A DNA stretch of 21,312 nt, from IMG/VR virus record IMGVR_UViG_3300025128_000413, positions 1-21,312 of that record; one strand, given 5' to 3'. The DNA is from a virus. This document shows positions 16,206 to 21,312 of the stretch, piece by piece (positions within the stretch are counted from its first letter, which is position 1; every line of letters starts with the position of its first letter). The notes beneath the pieces were generated by a model. The model did no database searches. It saw nothing but the letters and a program-made list of their open reading frames with translations, and had not been told where the DNA came from. A program made the position numbers and the translations under genes.

Positions 16206-17363
16206 TTACTTTTTAAATTTGTTGTTTTTAATTTTAAACTTAAAATCATTAGCATTATCACCTAATACTCTTACTGTCATACCGCCTGTTTCAATTTTCC
16301 CATGACTTTGTCTTGGGTTCATATCAACGTTTTTGGCTTTAGCCATACTATTTTTCATAGCATCTGCTTTTCCTTGTTCGTAAAAGTGTTTCGCAACAGC
16401 ATCTGCATTCATTGCTGTGTATAGAGATTTATGATAACCCTTGGCATCTGACATTTCATTGTTTTCATTCAAGAACTTCTTGACAAAATTATTAATATCA
16501 CCCTGAGTGTTCTTAACCTCTTCAGCATTGCTTACGTTAAACCTATATTTTTTATCACCGACGTTGTATTCAAAACCTTTGAACTTGTCGTTAAAAACAT
16601 TTTCAGTTTTACTTAAAAAAGTTGATTTTTGTTTTTCCGCTGCTTTTTGAGTTGCTTCTGACTCCTTGTTGTATCTATTAAAGAAATCAATTGCTTTTTG
16701 CTGCTCACCCGTGAGTTTGCTTCCAGCTTTGATTTCGTTATAGTATCTAGACTTTTGCCCGTCTAGGTGGCTTTTAGCGCTGGCAACTTGCTCTTTAAGC
16801 GCTAATTTTTTTCTACGTATATCTCTATCGTCGTCTACATCTTCGTCGTAAGAGAACGTGTCTTCCATAAGGAAGTTAATTTCTTCGTTATCTAAATGAG
16901 GTTTTGTTTGTTTGTAGTATTCTTTTAACAAAGCAGTATCACTTAGTTCGTTGTAATCTTGATTAAGTTTTACATAATCACTTAGATCACCACCAGTATC
17001 CTCCATAAAGTCCATTAACTTTTGGATATTTTCTGGCAATGGTTTTCCGGTAGCCTCAGCTTTAGCTATAGCTTCCTCGACTTGCTCCTCAACCTTTTCA
17101 ACTTCTTCCTCAGTAATCTCCTCTAGTACTGGAGCTTCTTGTGATTCAGGTTCTGGCTGCGCTTTCGTTTCCTCAGCAACCTCAGTTACGGCTTCTACTT
17201 TTTCTTCTGCCACAACTTCATTTTCTACTTTTTCTTGTGGTGGAGCGCTTAAATCTACTTTAATAACATTGTCGTTTCCAGCAGATTCAAATTTACTTTC
17301 GTCGACTTGTTCAGTCGTTTCCTGTGTAATCTCTTCGACTACTTTTTCATTTTCTTCTTCCAT
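16206..17363 (-). CDS. Putative capsid scaffolding protein, 385 residues
   Basis: Residues 1-125 are strongly acidic and Glu/Val-rich (EEENEKVVEEITQETTEQVD, with VIKVDLSAPPQEKVE near residue 33), likely disordered. Residues 125-345 are helical and charged (KLALKEQVASAKSHLDGQKS, GEQQKAIDFFNRYNKESEAT, GYHKSLYTAMNADAVAKHFY, EQGKADAMKN). The C-terminus turns conserved and basic: PRQSHGKIETGGMTVRVLGD, then DFKFKIKNNKFKK. An acidic, helical protein with a basic C-terminal tail between portal and capsid genes is the classic layout of a scaffold, whose tail binds the inner capsid surface. The role is inferred from position and composition; sequence identity of scaffolds is rarely informative. The start follows the TATATTATATTATG leader shared with the 272-residue gene. 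Confidence 0.75.
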   Translation of the reverse strand: MEEENEKVVEEITQETTEQVDESKFESAGNDNVIKVDLSAPPQEKVENEVVAEEKVEAVTEVAEETKAQPEPESQEAPVLEEITEEEVEKVEEQVEEAIAKAEATGKPLPENIQKLMDFMEDTGGDLSDYVKLNQDYNELSDTALLKEYYKQTKPHLDNEEINFLMEDTFSYDEDVDDDRDIRRKKLALKEQVASAKSHLDGQKSRYYNEIKAGSKLTGEQQKAIDFFNRYNKESEATQKAAEKQKSTFLSKTENVFNDKFKGFEYNVGDKKYRFNVSNAEEVKNTQGDINNFVKKFLNENNEMSDAKGYHKSLYTAMNADAVAKHFYEQGKADAMKNSMAKAKNVDMNPRQSHGKIETGGMTVRVLGDNANDFKFKIKNNKFKK

Positions 17364-17374
17364 AATATAATATA
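17364..17374 (-). promoter_or_regulatory. A/T-only start leader shared with the 272-residue gene
   Basis: The minus-strand leader reads TATATTATATT followed by ATG, with the same 11 bases as upstream of the 272-residue gene. Further upstream it continues as ATT-type repeats. This is either a ribosome-accessible unstructured leader or part of a promoter; there is no independent evidence for either. Confidence 0.3.
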
Positions 17375-17393
17375 ATAATAATTAATAATAATC

Positions 17394-19817
17394 CTACTTA
17401 GGGTCGAATGCGTTTAAATTGAAGTCTCCACTTAATATATCATTACCTGAAGACTCAAAGTTTTTAGGCATTCCACCGCTATTTCTTTGATCTATAAGCT
17501 CACTTTGTTGAGTAGCTTGTATTTTGGTTCTTTTGTCTTTTCTATCTTCCCTTCTACTTTCTCTATCAGACATACCTTGCGACTCCATAGTTTTTAGTTG
17601 CATGTTGTACTCAAACTCAATTTTCATTAACTGTTTTTTAAGTTCAACTTCTTGCGTCTGTTCTTGTATTTTGAGTTGAGACTTTGTCTGTTCCAACTGT
17701 ATTGTTGTCTGAGCTATAGCTTGGTTTTTTTGAACTTCAGCTTGCGCTGCCGCTTGGGCTGACTGTTGGTTTATTTGACCTTGTCGCTCCATATTTTCTT
17801 GCTGCGCCTTTTGATCTCTTTCCATCTTTTTTCTTCTACGCAACTTTAAGAATTGATTTGCTAGCTTTAAATTCCTAACGTTTCTAACATCAATAGCATC
17901 CTCAAGTTCTATAGTTTGCTGCTGAAGAGCTATTTGTATATTGTTTTCTAACATAGCTTTTTCTTCCTCATCTGGTTGTAGCTCTATGAAAATACCAAAA
18001 TCATGTAGATGTAAATCTGACATCTCTTCCAACGTAGCTATATTACTAGATCCAATAGCCTGAATGAAAGCATCTTTTGTTGGGGAATACTCTATAATAT
18101 CAGATATTCTAAGTGATAAACACTCTGCTGTCTCAGCAGTTAAAAATAAACCAGCTTGTAGTATATGTCTAGTTGCTGTATTTGAGTTTGCCGCAGCTAT
18201 CTTCTGCACGCCAACTAAAGCGTTTTTATCTGGCATACTACCATCTCTAGCCTCATTAAGGCCGGTTACGTCCCTTATCATTTGAAGGTAGTAGTTGTAC
18301 GTTCCTATTAAAGCTTGCATTTTGTTTCCACCAGAACCTGATGTTATTTCTTGAATAGGAACTTTACCTGGATTCATATCACCCTCAGAAGTAAATGATC
18401 TACCAATAACAGATCCTGTTTGGAAGAACATATTTAAAGCTTCTTGCGGGTTGTAGTTTGTACCATTACCTAAATCTATCTCAGCTAAACCATCAGCATC
18501 TAAATACACACCATCTGGAACCATTCGAGACATTACTTGTTGTAACTTCAAATGAGTTAGTTGAATCATATCTGCAAACCCTGTAACGCGCTTTACTAAA
18601 GAATCTATTTTACCGTTATACATTCTGGGTGCTACTATAGAATAATTCATTTTTACTTTAGTAAAATCACTCTTAGGTCTCATCATGTTTTTAGACATCT
18701 CCCATCGAAGAAGTTTATTGGTACCTAGAATCATAGCTCCATCGTAAAGACACTCTATAGATCTTAACATTCTACTGTAACCACCCTCCATATTTTCTGG
18801 TGGGTTGAATGAATCATCTTTAGATATTATTTTATCTGCACCAGTAGCCATTTGCTTCACCTTGTAGACTTCATTCATATAAGTCTTGTAGTTAAAGTAT
18901 AACACTTGGACAGTGTTGTTGTCCTCTTTATCGTAACTATGTTTAGAGTTGTAGTTAGATCTATTGTTAGATTTATTCTTCATTATATCTTCAAGATCAC
19001 TTTCAGATAAATGAGGAAATTGTTTTGCTAACTCGTTTACTGGAATAGTTTTTATTTCACCCACGTAATATATGTCTTCAAAGTAAGGTGATTCTGTGTA
19101 AGAATAAACTAAATTTGCTGGATCAACGTAATCAATAACAACTCCCTCTGAAGTATTAAATGACGTTTTTACAGCTCCAATACCTAAGACCGTAAGGTCT
19201 TGGTAAAATCGTTTTTTAATTAACTCGTAATTGTTACCATCAAACAGTGTGTTTAAAGCCTGTTCTTCAGCTATCTCAATTGATTGCTTGTAATTTAGTT
19301 GCATGTGAAGGTTCAACTCTTCTTTATTTTCAGGTAAATCTTCTTGTTTTACGTTACTACTAGAAGCGTCTACACCTAGCGCTGCCGCTTGATCTATAAA
19401 AGGTTTTGCCTGCATATCATCAAGAACATTCTGCATGTAATCAGTTCTTTGTTTAACACCAAAAGGATCTTGTGAAAAAGCCTTTATATCGTATGTTCTC
19501 TCAGCTATACCATTTACAACTATATCTACAAATTTAGATATAATCGGAACTGGCTTCCAGTCTAAATTTAAATAGGACAAATCACCGTTTATAGATAACT
19601 CATCCTTGTACTTTTGAATAGACTGTTCGCCTCTAGCATACAATCTTAAATTATGAAAATCATTGTGGTTAGTTCTATGTCTAGTGTTACCTCTATCATT
19701 ATTAAACCACTCTTGCTCTATTGCTTTACCTACTTTCAAACCATAATCATAGCTTAGCTTCTCAGCATCACTAACTGTTTGACTCGGGAAATAACTTTTA
19801 ATGCCAGACTCTGCCAT
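17394..19817 (-). CDS. Portal protein, crAss-like, 807 residues
   Basis: The N-terminus includes HNDFHNLRLYARGEQSIQKY, GDLSYLNLDWKPVPIISKFV and DIVVNGIAERTYDIKAFSQD (about 50-115), the hallmark block of crAss-like portals. The central wing and crown region has YVDPANLVYSYTESPYFEDI, NYKTYMNEVYKVKQMA and the RDVTGLNEARDGSMPDKNAL, VGVQKIAAANSNTATRHI block (about 515-555), typical of phage portals near the tunnel helix. Residues about 665-775 are a long Gln/Lys/Glu coiled coil, expected to form the barrel extending into the capsid. The portal forms the dodecameric DNA channel, binds the terminase encoded 5 bases upstream, and later the neck proteins. The length is in the usual range for this family. 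The stop is TAG (17394-17396), followed in frame by GAT TAT TAT TAA, so even suppression would add only four residues. Confidence 0.93.
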   Translation of the reverse strand: MAESGIKSYFPSQTVSDAEKLSYDYGLKVGKAIEQEWFNNDRGNTRHRTNHNDFHNLRLYARGEQSIQKYKDELSINGDLSYLNLDWKPVPIISKFVDIVVNGIAERTYDIKAFSQDPFGVKQRTDYMQNVLDDMQAKPFIDQAAALGVDASSSNVKQEDLPENKEELNLHMQLNYKQSIEIAEEQALNTLFDGNNYELIKKRFYQDLTVLGIGAVKTSFNTSEGVVIDYVDPANLVYSYTESPYFEDIYYVGEIKTIPVNELAKQFPHLSESDLEDIMKNKSNNRSNYNSKHSYDKEDNNTVQVLYFNYKTYMNEVYKVKQMATGADKIISKDDSFNPPENMEGGYSRMLRSIECLYDGAMILGTNKLLRWEMSKNMMRPKSDFTKVKMNYSIVAPRMYNGKIDSLVKRVTGFADMIQLTHLKLQQVMSRMVPDGVYLDADGLAEIDLGNGTNYNPQEALNMFFQTGSVIGRSFTSEGDMNPGKVPIQEITSGSGGNKMQALIGTYNYYLQMIRDVTGLNEARDGSMPDKNALVGVQKIAAANSNTATRHILQAGLFLTAETAECLSLRISDIIEYSPTKDAFIQAIGSSNIATLEEMSDLHLHDFGIFIELQPDEEEKAMLENNIQIALQQQTIELEDAIDVRNVRNLKLANQFLKLRRRKKMERDQKAQQENMERQGQINQQSAQAAAQAEVQKNQAIAQTTIQLEQTKSQLKIQEQTQEVELKKQLMKIEFEYNMQLKTMESQGMSDRESRREDRKDKRTKIQATQQSELIDQRNSGGMPKNFESSGNDILSGDFNLNAFDPK

Positions 19818-19822
19818 ATTTA

Positions 19823-21312
19823 TTATTTGATTATTTGTGAATTGCTTCCAGTATTACTATACTTGGAAATTTTTATATTTAGTGGTTGTTTTTCAACCTT
19901 AGCGTTTGGTGCATATAAATGCCTATTGTTAGCCATAATAGCTAAACCAGAACTTATTGACGCATCATGCTTTGTTCTTTTGTTTATATCAAACTTTGCC
20001 CAATCGTTTAGTAATTCATTAAAATACAAATCTCCAAACGTTCCATCTTGCTTCATTCCAACGTGATCTTGTATGTACATCTCAATTGCTGCCGCGTGTG
20101 CTTGTTTGATATCTTCTGAGGAGTTAGGTATTCCACCAACTTCTTTTTCTGCAACAGACAACTTGTTCCAAATTTTATCCGGCCTATTCATACTAAACCC
20201 TCTATATCCTCTACGTCTCAAGTAATACAAGAGACGAGGTTTATTGTTCTCTGCGAGTATAGGCATCCCGTAAAATACTAAGGCCATTAGAACGTCCTCA
20301 AAAAACATCTCGGCCGTTGGTGGTCTTGACAAGTATTCTAAAAAGAAACTATTTGCGGGCGCATCTTCCATGCTAAACCTAGTTAACCCGTGCAAAGCTC
20401 CTTTCGATCCAACCCCGTCCACTGTGCCTGATATATCGTAGCTATCACAACCAAAAGCACCCATGTGTTCGTTGCCTGGATATTTTATACCATTTTTAAG
20501 TATTACCCTATTTTGTAACTGCTGAGGTGGAACCCAGCTTAATTTAAATCTTCCTTTTGGATCTGGGTAGAATATAACCTGAGAATCTTTAACGCCATTT
20601 ACCCATTGAAAATTACCAGTTGTAATTCCTAAGGTTCTAGCCATCTCCTCGTTATAATCTATCTGTTCGTATAATTTAACTAAGTTAAATATACTGTTTT
20701 TAGTCTCGTCTCTAAACGCGTGTTCGGTAGTTCTTGGGAACTGGCGATAAAACTCGTTTAAAGCGTCTTGATCGTCTTTTAAACCATCTACTTCATTTTG
20801 CCAATTATCTATTACACCTACGTCTATTAATTCACCGTCTGGTGTAAGTCTGTCGATATCAGGGTTAGTAAAGACTGGAATTCCATACTCATCAATAAAT
20901 CCTTCGTAGTTCCACTCCATTGGGATAAAAAGAGAGTATAAGCCAGACTTTGTCTGACCATTTCTATTTCTTTTCGTGACATCTGAGGCATTGTATAGTT
21001 TTTTAAAATTCTCTCCACCTTTATCTAAAGCATTTGAAGTTGAGCCCATCATACATTTACCAATAATTCTACTACCTAATCGTAAACATGTTTTTGTAAC
21101 CCTCCAGTTATTTAAAATATTATCGGGTCTCTCCCATTTACCAGATTCATCGTGAACTAATAAAGCTAGTTTTTCACCATCATAGCTATTGTCTCCAGTG
21201 TTTTTCCAGTCAATAGTCGTGTCTAAACCTTCAATATCCTCCATACCATCTGTAGCTGACATCTTTTTTCTTGTAAACTTACTAGCTGGTACTCTATAGG
21301 CTAACTCTGACT
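19823..21312 (-). CDS. terL: Terminase large subunit, C-terminal part (5' end outside window)
   Basis: The frame is open to the right edge: 16 in-frame residues (SELAYRVPASKFTRKK) precede the internal Met at 21260-21262, so that Met is not the start. Counting from it, KLALLVHDESGKW (31-43) is the Walker B motif of the packaging ATPase, and GKCMMGSTSNALDKGG (68-83) includes the coupling motif. The nuclease domain shows three acidic positions expected for the RuvC-like two-metal site: Asp273 in GCDSYD, Glu338 in LAENN and Asp433 in KHDAS. The Walker A motif lies off-window. The patterns match crAss-like terminases. The protein cuts concatemeric DNA and pumps it through the portal encoded just downstream. 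It ends with TAA 5 bases before the portal ATG. Confidence 0.95.
   Translation of the reverse strand, partial: SELAYRVPASKFTRKKMSATDGMEDIEGLDTTIDWKNTGDNSYDGEKLALLVHDESGKWERPDNILNNWRVTKTCLRLGSRIIGKCMMGSTSNALDKGGENFKKLYNASDVTKRNRNGQTKSGLYSLFIPMEWNYEGFIDEYGIPVFTNPDIDRLTPDGELIDVGVIDNWQNEVDGLKDDQDALNEFYRQFPRTTEHAFRDETKNSIFNLVKLYEQIDYNEEMARTLGITTGNFQWVNGVKDSQVIFYPDPKGRFKLSWVPPQQLQNRVILKNGIKYPGNEHMGAFGCDSYDISGTVDGVGSKGALHGLTRFSMEDAPANSFFLEYLSRPPTAEMFFEDVLMALVFYGMPILAENNKPRLLYYLRRRGYRGFSMNRPDKIWNKLSVAEKEVGGIPNSSEDIKQAHAAAIEMYIQDHVGMKQDGTFGDLYFNELLNDWAKFDINKRTKHDASISSGLAIMANNRHLYAPNAKVEKQPLNIKISKYSNTGSNSQIIK

Noticed and set aside
20827-21018. Minus-strand 63-residue frame inside the terminase gene
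   Set aside because: It is an alternative phase of the terminase region, whose conserved motifs are read in the other frame.
21260-21262. ATG as the possible start of the terminase
   Set aside because: The same frame continues upstream to the window edge with family-like residues, and the product would lack the Walker A part, so this is an internal Met.

Overview
The window is 21.3 kb of a tailed-phage genome, or a closely related prophage or metagenomic contig. It holds most of the virion-assembly block. Every gene I accept lies on the minus strand, so the block is transcribed from right (21312) to left (1). The DNA is AT-rich, genes are packed with gaps of about 4-70 bases, and there are no tRNA, rRNA, CRISPR or insertion-sequence signals. 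The start regions lack Shine-Dalgarno sequences and are instead A/T-rich (for example AAATTATG or AATAAATAAATG). This is typical of Bacteroidota and their phages. The terminase, portal, capsid, connector and giant 'stabilization' proteins carry sequence patterns that I recognise from crAss-like (Crassvirales-type) phages and related marine metagenomic phages. My best reading is a crAss-like or near-crAss podovirus of a flavobacterium-like host; this rests on recalled family patterns, not on a search.

Layout in transcription order: large terminase (C-terminal two thirds; its 5' end is outside the window), portal, an acidic scaffold-like protein, the major capsid protein, and a strong intrinsic terminator with a UUCG loop. 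Next come a conserved 272-residue head-region protein, a second stable hairpin with a UACG loop, and a 54-residue CxC protein. Then follow a 250-residue and a 454-residue head-tail connector protein, a giant 2321-residue tail stabilization protein, a 567-residue protein with a Cys-rich N-terminus and beta-rich body, a 144-residue small structural protein, and a 260-residue Ala/Gln-rich coiled-coil protein that is probably internal to the virion. Last is a large protein (at least 511 residues) running off the left edge.

Working together, the terminase would package DNA through the portal into a shell built from the capsid protein on the scaffold. The 250- and 454-residue proteins would extend the portal into the neck, and the 2321-residue protein with the genes after it would form the short tail, its adhesin or decoration parts, and proteins ejected with the DNA. 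The least explained elements are the two UNCG-loop hairpins that bracket the 272-residue gene, the tiny CxC gene between the second hairpin and the connector genes, the roughly 900-residue central part of the giant tail protein, and a small 'GMxV' beta module that seems to recur in several neighbouring tail proteins.
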